This document shows positions 12,960 to 23,280 of a stretch of DNA of 64,000 bases, piece after piece. A program made the position numbers and the translations under genes. The notes beneath the pieces are model-generated. The model worked only from the letters and a program-made list of their open reading frames with translations, was not told the origin of the DNA and searched no databases. The stretch is from Sepioteuthis lessoniana (taxonomy: Eukaryota; Mollusca; Cephalopoda; Myopsida; Loliginidae), in contig OY757913.1 of assembly GCA_963585895.1 (NCBI GenBank), positions 104,973,517-105,037,516 on the forward strand, in the 5' to 3' direction. Numbering within the stretch: position 1 is the first letter of the stretch; each line of letters opens with the position of its first letter.

Positions 12960-13138
12960 CTTGTGTAGGAGTCTCTTGGGGAACATTGCTTAACGCATAT
13001 TCTTGCTTCCCCAGTAGTATTCAGTATTATTAATTAGACGGTTTCTGTGATATGAGGCAAGTGACCGTCTAGTGGTTGTGAAGTTCCCATCTAGTCCTTT
13101 CTATAAGCATTTCCAGAAAATATACATACACATTTTCA

Positions 13139-13141
<3 letters not shown>

Positions 13142-13191
<50 letters not shown>
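13142..13191. repeat. (TA)n microsatellite
   Basis: About 50 bases of TA repeats forming the left border of a PLE-like fragment. Confidence 0.95.
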
Positions 13192-13193
<2 letters not shown>

Positions 13194-13303
13194 TTATTCG
13201 GTTCAGTTAAACCAGAGTTGGGAGCAATTCCTTCAGGACAAGAAAACAAAACAGGATGGAAATAAATGTATAATCCTAAATTAACCGGTCTTTGGTTTTT
13301 GCT
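13191..13303 (+). mobile_element. Short PLE-like terminal fragment between (TA)n arrays
   Basis: GTATTATTCGGTTCAGTTAA and CAGGACAAGAAAAC (13191-13250) are joined to ATGGAAATAAATGTATAATC and ACCGGTCTTTGGTTTTT (about 13256-13300). The same two end blocks border a longer element at 33690-34485 in reverse orientation. This copy looks like the two termini with the interior removed. (TA)n lies on both sides. Confidence 0.6.
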
Positions 13304-13338
13304 TATATATATATATATATATATATATATTGATTTCC

Positions 13339-13402
<64 letters not shown>
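13304..13402. repeat. Two (TA)n arrays
   Basis: TA arrays at about 13304-13330 and 13340-13400 separated by a short unique stretch. Confidence 0.95.
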
Positions 13403-13403
<1 letters not shown>

Positions 13404-13434
13404 TATTTATTTTCATTTATATACTTATAAATAT

Positions 13435-13808
13435 GTGTCATGTATCGATGCCCCAAATGGACAATGACAAAGCGTATAATGAAAAAGCTAGACAGGAACC
13501 GTACAAGAATGCTAAGAGCTATATTGAACAAATCCTGGAAGCAAAAGCTGTACGGCCACTTACCTTCTATCTCTAAAAACATCCAAATAAGACAACCAAG
13601 GTCTGTGAGACACTCCTGGAGAAGCAAGGTCAAACTCATGAGCACCGTTCTCCCATGGACCTCTTTTCATGGACGTGCAAAAATTAGCCGACTAACAAGA
13701 ACGTGTCTGCATCAGCTCTGTGCGGATACAGGATGTAGCCTAGAAGACCTGTCGAGACGGATGAGAGAGAGTCAGGAAAATCCGTGTTAGCAGCGTGACA
13801 TGATGATA
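13435..13808 (+). pseudogene. LINE-R C-terminal fragment
   Basis: An open frame at 13440-13790 (116 aa) matches the C-terminus of the 46-49 kb LINE-R copy: [27 protein letters not shown] and DTGCSLEDL blocks occur in that order. The end is frameshifted, and a short TGATGA-type tail precedes ATATAT. It is 5'-truncated, as is usual for LINEs, and has no catalytic RT motif. Confidence 0.85.
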
Positions 13809-13951
13809 TATATCTTTGGATTATAATAAGAAATTTATGTACATAAAATAACATACAGAAATATTTTCAAAAAATTACTGTAAGTTAGATCAACTTTTTT
13901 ATTCATATATTTACATATTTATTACCTTGACAACATTGGTTGAAAAGGGGT

Positions 13952-13985
13952 TCTCCGTGGTGTTATGGCTAAAGGGTTGGACTGC
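13952..13985 (+). mobile_element. SINE-A 5' part, cut by LTR-E
   Basis: CTCCGTGGTGTTATGGCTAA followed by GGTTGGACTGC is the SINE-A head. It stops at the LTR-E boundary and resumes at 14701. Confidence 0.7.
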
Positions 13986-14700
13986 TGTTATGTTATATAG
14001 TCACATATGCAGATTCACATCTACATACGTGCATATATATGTAGAATAATTCACAACGACACAACGACAAAGACAGATGCATGAAGGAAGAAAGACGCAA
14101 GAAGACTTCTTTACAAATATATTTTACCTCTCACTTTATTGCAAGGGTTCGAAAGTGTTGTCCAAGATTTGCATGTGAGAGGGAGCTGGAGACCGAATAT
14201 AAACTGTAATATCTTGATCCCACTGTTATGACTGCCACGTTGTGTCTTTCTTGTTCTCCTGATGCTGGGGCCCACTCCATCGGGGTTCTCGAGGGCCCCC
14301 TCGGTCGGGTGTGGCTTCCCCTACCACATCTGGTCTCTAGCTGTCTGGAACCCTACTGGCAACTGCTCCTGCCACTGCCAACTGCCAACTGTTTCTTGGA
14401 CTCGAACTCAACCGAGTTAAATAATAATTCAACGCCCACACGATCGCCCACTGGATCTTTGAAATCGAATGTTTAATCGTCATCAAGCGGAAATAACTGT
14501 CATGCAGTTCAGAGTTCACTCTCTTCCGGTGCATCAGTCTGTATTGGCAAAGTGGGACCTTCACCTTGTCCCATATTATAAGCCTTAATCCGCCCACGCG
14601 ATCTCTTTCGATTACAGGCCATTGGAATGTGTCACTTCCTTCCGGTGCATCACCTTGGAATAGCATTTCTTTGGGCCGGGTCGAACGTCAAAACATAACA
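13986..14700 (+). mobile_element. LTR-E copy 1, solo-LTR-like
   Basis: The element starts TGTTATGTTATATAG and ends AACATAACA, a short TG...CA inverted terminus typical of LTRs. It shares CCTCTCACTTTAT, the GTGAGAGG...TGGAGAC block and a GGGGTTCTCGAGGGCCC region with the 54532-55025 copy. It sits inside a SINE-A head. No gag/pol is present and I could not see a clean TSD. The repeated TTCCGGTGCATCA (about 14525 and 14640) makes it longer than copy 2. The short open frames here are not recognisable proteins. Orientation is arbitrary. Confidence 0.6.
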
Positions 14701-14903
14701 GTCTCATCGTGAATGAGTTCGATCTCCAGTCGAGCTATCACGTTCTCTTTCGGACTAATACGTTTGACAATGCTATAAACCCTCTAATCATCTCCAGGAA
14801 TGGGATAATCAGTATCATTGATTTTCTTCTTGAACGATGTCTTTGACATCAAATAAAACAGGAAGGTTGATTTGCCAATGAACAAAGAAACCAACCAACG
14901 CCG
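14701..14903 (+). mobile_element. SINE-A 3' part, after LTR-E
   Basis: Continues the interrupted SINE-A: GAGTTCGATCTCCAGTCGAG, a core with TATAAACCCTCTAATCATCTC, and the tail GGTTGATTTGCCAATGAAC plus AAAGAAACC. Confidence 0.75.
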
Positions 14904-15282
14904 GTTAACTCTGCTAGTATTACAATATACAGCGTATCTGTCACTCCTATTCGAATCAAAGACGAGCTAAAGTAGGCTACAATGTGTCTTTGTACAAATT
15001 TAATGGAATGACATTTCAAAGCTAATGTAATGGAACACCAAAGCAGAAAAATAAATGTCGGAAGAATATCTTCTGTGTATTTTTGTAATTTTAGGAAAAA
15101 AATCAAGGAAGAAAAAAACATGAAAATGTAAAACATTTTTTTGAATTTCTGATCTTTTGTTCCAAATTTCATTAAAAGTTTTTATTAATCTCGCTTTGAT
15201 ATTGCCATTCCGAAAGAAGACTCTCATAGCAAATAGACATGATGAAAATAATGCATACAACTTCAAATGTACATGTTTTCAA
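14904..15282. other. No gene recognised
   Basis: AT-rich. Minus-strand open frames of 107 and 88 aa (14849-15172, 15000-15266) are phenylalanine-rich with no family signature. Confidence 0.45.
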
Positions 15283-15450
15283 TTATATATATATATATAT
15301 ATATAGTTATAGATATAGAGATATCAATACAATATTGGAATTAAAAAAATAAATACTTACGCACATTTTAAATAGAATATTGGCACAAAAAATTATAACT
15401 AGACACACACACACACACACATACACACGCACAAATATATATATATATAT
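15283..15450. repeat. (TA)n and (AC)n(TA)n microsatellites
   Basis: TA array at 15283-15305. AC array at about 15402-15431 passes into TA at about 15436-15450. Confidence 0.9.
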
Positions 15451-15642
15451 GTCCTCTCTTTTGAACGGATATGCGTTTATAGATGCAAGTATACACTGGA
15501 AGTTTAATAAATATGCCTACATCTGTTTTTTAAGCTTCAATCAACGGATTAATACATTCACTTTCACTTTCTTTCCTCATTCTCTCTATCTTTTTCTCCC
15601 AGACACACGCACAAAGACGCACCTATGATGCATACATATTGA

Positions 15643-16200
15643 TATAGGTGTCTCAAAATAGATGCAACACATCAAAATGACAATGATTTATTACTGTGAC
15701 AAGCGCAATGGCAGTCATTTGGAACACGACAAGTAATAAAAAATGCATCCTTTGAGCAAGAGACATAAACTCAATGTTTTTTTAATTGGTATCATCTCAG
15801 CTTTCAGGCCGTGCAATCTTTTTTTTGTTTTAACTTCTTGTCTCATTAATAAGTTATTACCATATCAATTATTGCATCTATTTTGAGACAGGTTTGAATG
15901 ATTTGGTCCCCAAAAAGTTGCAACGCCAAATATTTCTCCTATCTTGTCCAAGGCATTGAGACCAACGATTACTCTTTGTAATAGTACACTTTTCTTTAAA
16001 ATCTGAAACAGAAAAGAACACAACTTTATTATTTGTAGAACTATTAGTAGTCACATTGTTCGCTTATATTTTGAGACCCCCTTATATTTGTTATAGTATG
16101 CTATTTTCCAATCTGAAAAAAACAAAAACAAAACATAACATTATCAGTAGTAGAGTTATTCGCAGTCAAATGGGTCCCATATATTTTGAGACACCCTATA
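15643..16200. mobile_element. Tc1/mariner-type MITE with TATAGG termini
   Basis: The left end TATAGGTGTCTCAAAATAGA is matched by the reverse complement of the right end (TATATTTTGAGACACCCTATA at 16180-16200). The element is about 558 bp with terminal inverted repeats starting at TA. Parts of the terminus recur inside (CATCTATTTTGAGACAGG at about 15876; TATATTTTGAGACCCCCTTA at about 16064). No transposase is encoded. A mariner/Tc1 source is inferred from the TA target and terminal repeats. Confidence 0.7.
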
Positions 16201-16311
16201 CATAAATATATATGTGTGTGTGCGTGTCTTTATATATCATTGAGAAAAAAGAAAATCAGTGAGTATATTGGATTATTTGGATAATTCCGTTTAGAGTATC
16301 AATAAAATCCA

Positions 16312-16312
<1 letters not shown>
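16201..16312. other. Spacer with short (TG)n
   Basis: Contains a short TG/TA run at 16210-16230 and nothing else recognised. Confidence 0.5.

Positions 16313-16366
<54 letters not shown>
16313..16366. repeat. (TA)n microsatellite
   Basis: Uninterrupted TA repeats. Confidence 0.95.
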
Positions 16367-16790
16367 GTATATCTAATCTATAATTCTGTTGGCGTGAAAA
16401 ATAAAAACTTATTGTACAATTTGCAAATTCTACAAACTGATATCTGGGAAAAAATTCAGTAAAAAAAGAAAAGACGAAAAACACACGTGCTACTTGAAAA
16501 TAATCAAATAGCATGTATGTCTAGTCAAAAGAAAAAAAAACACCGATGGAATTACTTATGCTAAAAATTATAATAAAGTGCTCATTACATGAGATAGAGC
16601 CAATATTATGAAAATAATTCCTACATGGCCAAGAGTGAGTCGATCTAGATTTCACCAAACGGCTTTTCAGGATCGCACTGTTTTTAATCTGTAAAATCTT
16701 TTCAGAATTCTTTGCAGCAAAATTCAGAGCAATATCATTTTTTTAGATATGAAATAATAAGAATAATTACGAAGTAATAATAAAAACATT
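16367..16790. other. No gene recognised
   Basis: AT-rich. The minus-strand frame that ends in the TA array is not a gene. Confidence 0.5.
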
Positions 16791-16794
16791 ATAA

Positions 16795-16885
16795 CACGAC
16801 TTGGTTTCGAACTCACTTACTTTGAGGTTAGATTCTAACGCTACGGGGGCTCTTCGGAAGATATTACAATGGAATGCTCTAAAGT
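16795..16885 (-). mobile_element. SINE head fragment plus shared flank
   Basis: TTATAACACGACTTGGTTTC and the TTCGAACTCACTTAC block are a minus-strand tRNA-like head. The downstream AAGATATTACAATGGAATGC resembles AAGATATTCTCATAGAATGC next to the SINE-A head at 20.76 kb. Confidence 0.55.
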
Positions 16886-17092
16886 TGACTTTTAGAAAAA
16901 CTCTCAACTCCTAGTTTCCCATAGTCGATCATCTTGTGTGCCTGAATTCATCATCTCTTTCTCTCTCGAAACACACATACACACGTGAACAAAAGTAGAA
17001 GAAATAAAATAATCAATAATTTCATGCATTTTTAAAAAAAATCTAAGTCGATGTTTAACGTTTCGCTGATAATATCCTTGATCAGCATTACT

Positions 17093-17372
17093 CATATTTA
17101 CCCAACCCCTCCGCTCGGGTAGGATATGACACAAGGTCAATTTTTAAGCGGAGTTTAACAGGTTTGAATTCAGAGTTTTCATTCTCCTAGACTAGTTGCC
17201 TCACCAAGGCTGAAGAACCTAGTCTGCCCTACTATTTGCCCATAGCTGGAGGGAGAATAATTGGATTCATACCTTTCCCAAGCGTATTAGTGCTATGTGA
17301 AATGCGATCAGTCTCGTCCAGGATTTGAACTCGTGTCACCGTGTCCATTTCCTACGACGATAACCATTACTC
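17093..17372 (-). mobile_element. SINE-B copy
   Basis: TTTACCCAACCCCTCCGCTC at the low end, core TGCCCATAGCTGGAGGGAGA, head GTCCAGGATTTGAACTCGTG. The 5' end is disturbed: TACGACGATAACCATTACTCC is followed by a near copy of itself and then an AT-rich run. Confidence 0.85.
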
Positions 17373-17849
17373 CTATGACGATAAACATTACATTACATCA
17401 TAACATTCATCAGCATAATTAATTCATGGAAAATGTTGTTAAAATTGCGATGGATGTTTGCTGAAATACCCGGAGTAAAGAAAGTGTGCATAAAAAAGAA
17501 ATATTCATATGAGGATAATCAGTGTTCTTATTTTGATATTATTATTGCGTAATTGGTACGTGGACTGATGTTTGAAATATGTTGGGTTTCTAAGGGATAT
17601 AACGGAAGATGATGAAACGATGATTGAATATGTTTGAAAAAAGTTAAGGAAAGAAAGAGAAAATAAATAAGAACTTGTTGTTCATGAGGACAAATTTAAA
17701 TTTAATATATGGAACGCAAGGAGGAGTAGAGATGTGAAGTGAGAAAATTGATTAAAATTTGAAATGTTATAAGCTCTTTTGAACGACTTTACCTAAGAAA
17801 AAAGAATAGATAGCCAAAAAAAAAAACAAAAAAAAAAACTAGGATGTGG
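17373..17849. other. No gene recognised
   Basis: A/T-rich stretch ending in an A-rich run (about 17816-17840). Confidence 0.5.
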
Positions 17850-18355
17850 ACTTACGGGAATAAAAACGAAATAGTACTGGCTTCAAAAATTTGTGTTACT
17901 CTTTTATTATGGATATAAGCTAAAATTGTGGCTGAATTGAAATTAAAATTATGGTTAGTTTCGAATATATGTAGGAAAAGTGCGTTATTAGAATTGTCTA
18001 ATCTCATAACCCGTTTGTGTTCATTTAGACGTTTCTTAAGGTATCTGGCAGATTCGTCATTATAATTCATTTAACAGTTATTGTAACGAATAGAATAGAC
18101 ACCAGCATCAGATTTAATATGTTAACGAGATTTCATGTTTTTTAAGTGATGAATAGTTTAGGAGGATAAAGTAGCAGTTTTCATTAAAGATCCATCGTTA
18201 TCTTAACAACATTTTTTATGAATTTGAAATCCTGATTAAGGTTATTATAACCGAAACCTTCAACGTCGACTCTCCTAATAAATAAATCAAATTTTGGATT
18301 AATTTGTTTTTCTTACTTTTCTTAATCCTGTCGGATTTAATTTCCTTAGTTACTT
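17850..18355 (-). pseudogene. Penelope-like element GIY-YIG region
   Basis: The minus-strand frame at 17852-18070 contains SARYLKKRLNEHKRVMRLD, then NNALFLHIFETNHNF and an IFEAS block. This matches the GIY-YIG endonuclease C-terminus of Penelope-like retroelements, where the Arg and Glu-containing helix follows a Y-I-G-E-T-S segment (here eroded to YNDES). Just upstream (about 18090) a GVYSIRYNN-like strand lies in another frame, and more N-terminal PLE-like sequence runs to about 18330. Frameshifts and stops make it a dead copy. The RT domain is not present in this window. Confidence 0.7.
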
Positions 18356-18356
18356 C

Positions 18357-18398
<42 letters not shown>

Positions 18399-18400
18399 GT
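18357..18400. repeat. (CA)n(TA)n microsatellite
   Basis: CA repeats pass into TA repeats. Confidence 0.95.
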
Positions 18401-18527
18401 GTGAGGATGTATAAGTGTATTTGGGATTGTATCTTTGTAAGTATGTGCCAACATATTTTACCTCCCCGTACACGTACATCGATACATACATTTTACTCGG
18501 AAATACTAATATATATGTATTTATGTA

Positions 18528-19168
18528 GGTAGTTCAGGTTTTAAGATATATCAACCTTTGTGGGTTATTTAACGCGAAATCTATTTTTATGCAAATAGTT
18601 CTATTTCAAACAAGTCAGTTCAGCATGAGTACACAGTTTAATAGTCAAAATCATTTCTATTTCAACCTATTCTGTTTTTCAAACAGTTCTAATTCAGCTA
18701 ATTCAGTTTAGTATTAGCACATATTTTGTTTACACGCAGTTAAATGTCAAAACAGTTCTATATATAAAATTCAGTTTAGTGTAAGTACAGTTTCAATGTC
18801 AAAAACAGTTCTTTTTCAAATAGTTAGATTTAGTATAAGCACGCAGTTTAAATGTAAGTACAGTTTAATTGTCTACAATATTTCTATTTCAAACAGTTCT
18901 AATTCAAACAATTCAGTTTAGCATAAGTATGAACTTTAGTTCTATTTAACCCATAGATAGGGCCCTATCAGGTGCTACCATTCAAAGCGAGAGTGGACCT
19001 GGAGAAATAGAAATTAAGGGGTGCTCCACATTCCCCAAAGCTCCAGCATTCCTGGAACCTCACCAACAGATAGTTTAGTGTTATATACAGGACGCTCATT
19101 GGGGGGGGTCTTACACCTCTGCAGAGGTGCAGTCGGTGTATTCTACAGCCCCAGCCGACTGGGCAAAT
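18528..19168 (-). repeat. Rep-T copy
   Basis: The tail (minus strand; AACCCACAAAGGTTGATATA), an array of AAACTGAATT-type units across about 18600-18940, and a head ending at GCCCAGTCGGCTGGGGCTGT. A minus-strand frame of 83 aa in the head is coincidental and not conserved. Confidence 0.85.
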
Positions 19169-19172
19169 ATAT

Positions 19173-19377
19173 ATTTTTACCCAACCCCATTGGATGAGCA
19201 GGATGTAATATATCGTCAATATTTAAAGATAGTTTCACAGCGGTGATTGCTATCTCAAGATTAAAGGGCTAATCTGCCATACTATATACCCTTAGCTTGA
19301 AGGAGAAGAGTTGGATACATATTTTTCCAATGGTTATTAGCTCCTTGTGAAATGCAATCAGCTTCGCCCAGGATTTG
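19173..19377 (-). mobile_element. SINE-B fragment between two Rep-T pieces
   Basis: CCCAACCCCATTGGATGAGC tail, degraded core TACCCTTAGCTTGAAGGAGA and part of the head (CGCCCAGGATTTG). It is divergent, and the 5' tRNA-like end is missing. Confidence 0.7.
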
Positions 19378-19704
19378 CATAAGCACGCAGTTTAAATGTA
19401 AGTACGGTTTAATTGTCAAAAACCTTTCTATTTCAAGATATTCAGTTTAATCAAACAATTCATTTTAGCATAAGGATGCTGTTAGTTCTACTTAACCCAT
19501 AGATCAGGTGCTACCACTCCGGGTCAGAGTGGACCTAGGAGTGATGGCAATGAAGGGGTACTCGGCATTTCCCAAAGCTCCAGCACTGCTGGAACCTCAC
19601 CATCAGAGTGTTTAGTGTCATAAACAGAACACTCGTTAGGGGGGTTCCTACCCCTCTGCAGAGGTGCATTCAGTGTATTCTACAGCCCCAGCCGACTGGG
19701 CAAG
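19378..19704 (-). repeat. Rep-T 5' part
   Basis: A short array remnant (19378-19490) and a complete head ending GCCCAGTCGGCTGGGGCTGT at 19704, without tail. With the copy at 18528 it may form an interrupted dimer. Confidence 0.8.
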
Positions 19705-20526
19705 TTATATACAAACTGTGTTTACAAATTATATATATATATATAAAGATGGTTGTTGTAAACAGAATTTGAAATCGAATGACCTAAGATGGTTGATACG
19801 CCATTAAACCGAAGCCAAATTTATTTGTCCGACGAAGGTGTCATTAGGAAATGGAAACGTTTTGGTAAACTACAATTTGATATCTGAAAGTAAATTTCTA
19901 TTTTCTTTTCACCTAAGATAACTGCAATGGAAAATAAAGGACTCGAGGAGTTTGGCTTTAGATGGCTTTTACTAAGCCTTACGTTACATGGTGCAGAGTC
20001 AAACATAGCTCAACTTTTACGGTCTCTATAAAAAAAAACAACCTCTTTTGAGACCTTAGATTCTCCCGTTAAATACAATGAGGAAAGGTCTTTTGATTTA
20101 AAAATTCAGAGAGCTGTTATATCAGAATCAATATGATGACGTCTTGTCTAAAGGCAAGATCCAGGTTGAACAAAACTCGTGGGCGTCGGAGATGGAAGAT
20201 AAGCAGCCACATATACACTGAAAAAAAACTACTTTGCTTTCAGTAATTTGGATATTAACTTAAAATGATTAGAAGAAGAAAGCAGCTTTGAATATATGTT
20301 TTCTTTTATTTTTCGGATTGTTTTAGAGAGAACGGCATGTCTGCACATACATTACACTTTGAAAAATAAGAAAACTTACGTAAGAGGATGAACAAAGAAG
20401 TTTTCTGTAACTATCGTGTCGTTTAGATATTTTCAAAATTTGCGTACTACTACCAAGTAATTTGAGATAATTTATCTACAAGGCTGCACCGAAAATATAA
20501 TAAATGACCTAAGATAATCACAGATA
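19705..20526. other. No gene recognised
   Basis: Contains a short TA array at 19728-19744 and a tail-like GGTTGATACGCCATTAAACC at about 19791-19810. The rest is AT-rich without a recognised feature. Confidence 0.5.
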
Positions 20527-20762
20527 TACATTCTTTAGTTAATGGCATATCAACCTTCATGGATTATTTAATCCCAAAGCTATCTTTCTTCATGAAGCAG
20601 TAGTGGTATTATTTAACCTGTAGCTGGTGACATGAAGACGTTCATACATTTCCCTAAGTTATTTATCCGAAAGAGAACATTATAACACGACGGTAGTTCG
20701 AACTCACTAACTTCATGACTGCAGTCAAGTACGTTAACCACGAACGCTACGAGGACCTCCCG
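20527..20762 (-). mobile_element. SINE-A copy
   Basis: Tail TTAATGGCATATCAACCTTC at the low end, a divergent core (TTATTTAACCTGTAGCTGG), and head AGTCAAGTACGTTAACCACG. Its 5' flank carries the sequence shared with 16.86 kb. Confidence 0.8.
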
Positions 20763-20769
20763 CCCAAGA

Positions 20770-20838
20770 TATTCTCATAGAATGCCCAAAGATTCATATG
20801 CCTTTAAACAAAGAAATCAAACTAACCTCATAAAATAG
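20770..20838 (+). repeat. SINE-A tail fragment, inverted relative to neighbour
   Basis: CCCAAAGATTCATATGCCTT and TAAACAAAGAAATC form an eroded SINE-A tail in the opposite orientation to the adjacent SINE-A. Confidence 0.55.
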
Positions 20839-21171
20839 GACTAAATACGATTTATTTTTCATCAGGGTCCTAGTTGTAGCCCACACCCTATATGGATCAC
20901 ATCGGTAAAAATATGCATCAACAGCAGATATGAGAACATCAAAGGAATTTTTCTGCCCAGTCTTGTATATAGATATAAATCAAAAACACGCATGTGCCCA
21001 AAATATTTTTGATATATTTTTTTAATGACCTACAAAAAAGAAAGAAGCTATTGTTTCATTAGTTTTTTTCATGAATAAAATCCTTTTGCGTTCGTTTTAT
21101 TCCTTATGGTATATAGAACTTGTTTTCTATTCGTTGAAGATCTCATTCTATCCATATTATCATGAGAAACA

Positions 21172-21177
<6 letters not shown>
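20839..21177. other. No gene recognised
   Basis: Unique-looking AT-rich sequence. Confidence 0.5.

Positions 21178-21228
<51 letters not shown>
21178..21228. repeat. (TA)n microsatellite
   Basis: TA repeats that lead into a fragment of mariner terminus. Confidence 0.95.
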
Positions 21229-21230
<2 letters not shown>

Positions 21231-21250
21231 AGGTTCATTGAATAAGTTTA
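21229..21250 (+). repeat. Isolated mariner terminal-repeat fragment
   Basis: GGAGGTTCATTGAATAAGTTT closely matches the first bases of Mar copy 2 (GAGGATCATTAAATAAGTTT at 21274), which begins 23 bases later across a TA array. Confidence 0.7.
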
Positions 21251-21272
21251 TATATATATATATATATATATA

Positions 21273-22169
21273 CGAGGATCATTAAATAAGTTTCCAGATA
21301 TTTTTGGTAAAGGCACTTTTATTGATAGTACACACATGAAACTCCAGTCCCTTTCGAAGTAATCTCCTCCGGTTGCAACGCACTTGTTGTACCGTTCTAA
21401 CAACTTCTTGAAGGCCCCATGGAAGTCATCTTGTGTGAGCGTGTCAATGACCTTCGTCGCAGCCTATTTCATCTCCTCAATTGTCTTAAAACGACAGCCT
21501 CTAAGCTTAGGGAAAAAACAAATGTTACAGAGTGCGAAGTCTGGACTATAGGGAAGCTGAGGAATGGTCTAGCTGTTCATCTTTGTCAAATAGTCTGTGA
21601 TAAAGATGGAGTTGTGGAGTGGTGCATTGTCCTGCAGGAAATGCCACTGACCCGATTTGAAGGGTGCTGGACTCTTCCCAAGGAATCTCTTCCTGATCTC
21701 TCTTAAAACCTCAACATAGTAACCCTAACCCTAACTCTTTAACAAATCAAATCTGGTGTATTGACTTCCTTACTCCTCCCACACCTCTCATCATCCCTCA
21801 CAGACTCCCTGCCTTCCTTGAATCTCTTAAGCCATTCAAAAACTGATGCTCGAGTCATGCAAGTTGGTCGAAAAGCAGTCTGAAGCATTCCATACGTTTC
21901 TGTAGCATTTATCCCGAGTTTAAAACAGAATTTTATTGCATATCGTTCTTCTAAACTGTCCTCATTGCATTTTTTGAAATTCACCAGCTGTGACAATCAG
22001 GCTTTAGTAGGGTGTATTCCAATTGCTGCTGTAGCTGTTGTTTTAAACCTAAAATCATAAAATCAGCCATCTCATAAGATGCATAGCAATAGGATACTGA
22101 ATTTTCAAGAGTCTCTGACAATTTTAAATGTCTGTACAAAAAAGTCTGGAAACTTATTGAAGGCACCAC

Positions 22170-22170
<1 letters not shown>
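21273..22170 (-). mobile_element. Mar copy 2: internally deleted mariner, intact ends
   Basis: 898 bp bounded by TA on each side within (TA)n. The left end CGAGGATCATTAAATAAGTT and the reverse complement of the right end CGTGGTGCCTTCAATAAGTT pair as terminal inverted repeats of about 28 bp. On the minus strand it encodes the transposase N-terminal HTH (21996-21739). The TTAGGG-like junction follows (21720-21740), then the catalytic-domain end with GQWHFLQDN-type and FKKLLERYN-type blocks down to about 21330. The middle of the transposase is absent, so the copy cannot encode an active enzyme. The best-preserved Mar here. Confidence 0.88.
21739..21996 (-). pseudogene. Mariner transposase N-terminal HTH part
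   Basis: 85-aa open frame. EERYAIKFCFKLGINATETYG is followed by [16 protein letters not shown] and [14 protein letters not shown]. This is the N-terminal paired-like helix-turn-helix that binds the terminal repeats in mariner transposases. The full enzyme is about 345 aa with a D,D34D catalytic triad. Here the frame ends at the deletion junction with telomere-like filler, before the first catalytic Asp. It is a transposon remnant, not a host SETMAR-type gene. Confidence 0.85.

Positions 22171-22245
<75 letters not shown>
22171..22245. repeat. (TA)n(TG)n(TA)n microsatellite
   Basis: TA, short TG, then TA repeats at the right border of Mar copy 2. Confidence 0.95.
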
Positions 22246-22765
22246 GTCGTTTGTTATACTAATAAATAGTGTATATGTAAATCAATGTAATAATAGCAGA
22301 CACAGTGTCAACGTCGGTCGGTTACTGTTAGTTTCCCACCTATGTTATCACGTGGTAAACACGAACGTATATGTATATCTAATTTCCCTGCTCCAAGGAA
22401 GGATTAAGTTTTGTGCAAAAAAATAGGCTCCAGAAGCCGTCATTTTCCTTTTTGTATTTTTGCATATGTCGATCAATCAGCTTTGATGCGCTAAATTTAA
22501 ATTTTCTAGAGATATTTCGTTGACGACAATATTTAACTTGCGGGAATAAATTTGAATGATCAAACCCAAAATAATTTAAGAAATCTTTTCCCTCCTAGAA
22601 TGTTGAAAGAACATTCTAACCAATTAAAATCACTGATAAATCATAAAGAATTCTTATCTAATTTAGGGCCTACCTTAATTTTATGGATATCGATAAAATA
22701 AATAATTCTTCACAAAATGTCGTATTTTTCTCTCGGTTTATTTCTTCCGAGTGAAAATCTAATAT
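22246..22765. other. No gene recognised
   Basis: AT-rich. May include the 5' side of the PLE fragment that follows, but nothing is clear. Confidence 0.45.
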
Positions 22766-22769
22766 TCTT

Positions 22770-22930
22770 TTCCTTTAAGAATTGTATGATTCCAGCAGCA
22801 GCTAAAAACAATATTAGAGCAACAAAATAGCAAACAACGATTACAGATTCTTGAAGCCCTATACTTTAGAAAAGAAAATCCTAAATTCAATAATATTAAT
22901 TTCAAATCCAGTTCTAAGAACAATAAGACT
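22770..22930 (+). pseudogene. Possible Penelope-like C-terminal fragment
   Basis: A plus-strand translation reads AKNNIRATK, then after a stop and short break ILEALYFRKENPKFNNINF. This is the conserved Glu-containing helix and tail of PLE GIY-YIG domains (LEA-Y-x-K-x-x-P-x-x-N). It is very short and broken. Confidence 0.5.
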
Positions 22931-23243
22931 TTAGTTACTGTTGCTATTCATCGAACAAAATTTTAAAAAAACCCACTAAAACAACGCAAGAACAAACACT
23001 GAACACTTAATTCTTACAAAGTTGTAATGTACTAGCAAATATACACACACCCTGGTGATGATCCAAAATGGATCCGTAAGTACTTGGGAACCAATTTATT
23101 ACGGAAGGTTTATCAGCCACCTCCAGGCAGATAATATAATATCCATACAGTGACTTGAAACCATCAAAACAAAAACATGTAGAAATAAGATGTCAATACT
23201 GTTTAAATAAAATATGTCTGGACGAAGAAATGTCACCTAAATG

Positions 23244-23246
<3 letters not shown>
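22931..23246. other. No gene recognised
   Basis: Unique-looking sequence with short A-rich runs. Confidence 0.5.

Positions 23247-23280
<34 letters not shown>
23247..23280. repeat. (CA)n(TA)n microsatellite
   Basis: CA repeats pass into TA repeats and abut the 3' end of a LINE-R copy, where a (TGA)n tail would be expected. Confidence 0.95.

Noticed and set aside
13136..13645. 169-aa minus-strand open frame
   Set aside because: Built from three TA arrays plus the antisense of LINE-R and PLE-like sequence. Not a gene.
14228..14666. Open frames of 82 and 109 aa in the GC-richer part of LTR-E
   Set aside because: Not conserved in the second LTR-E copy. Explained by a non-coding LTR-like repeat.
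21739..21996. Host SETMAR-like gene
   Set aside because: No SET domain, the transposase is internally deleted, and terminal inverted repeats with TA flanks mark it as a transposon copy.
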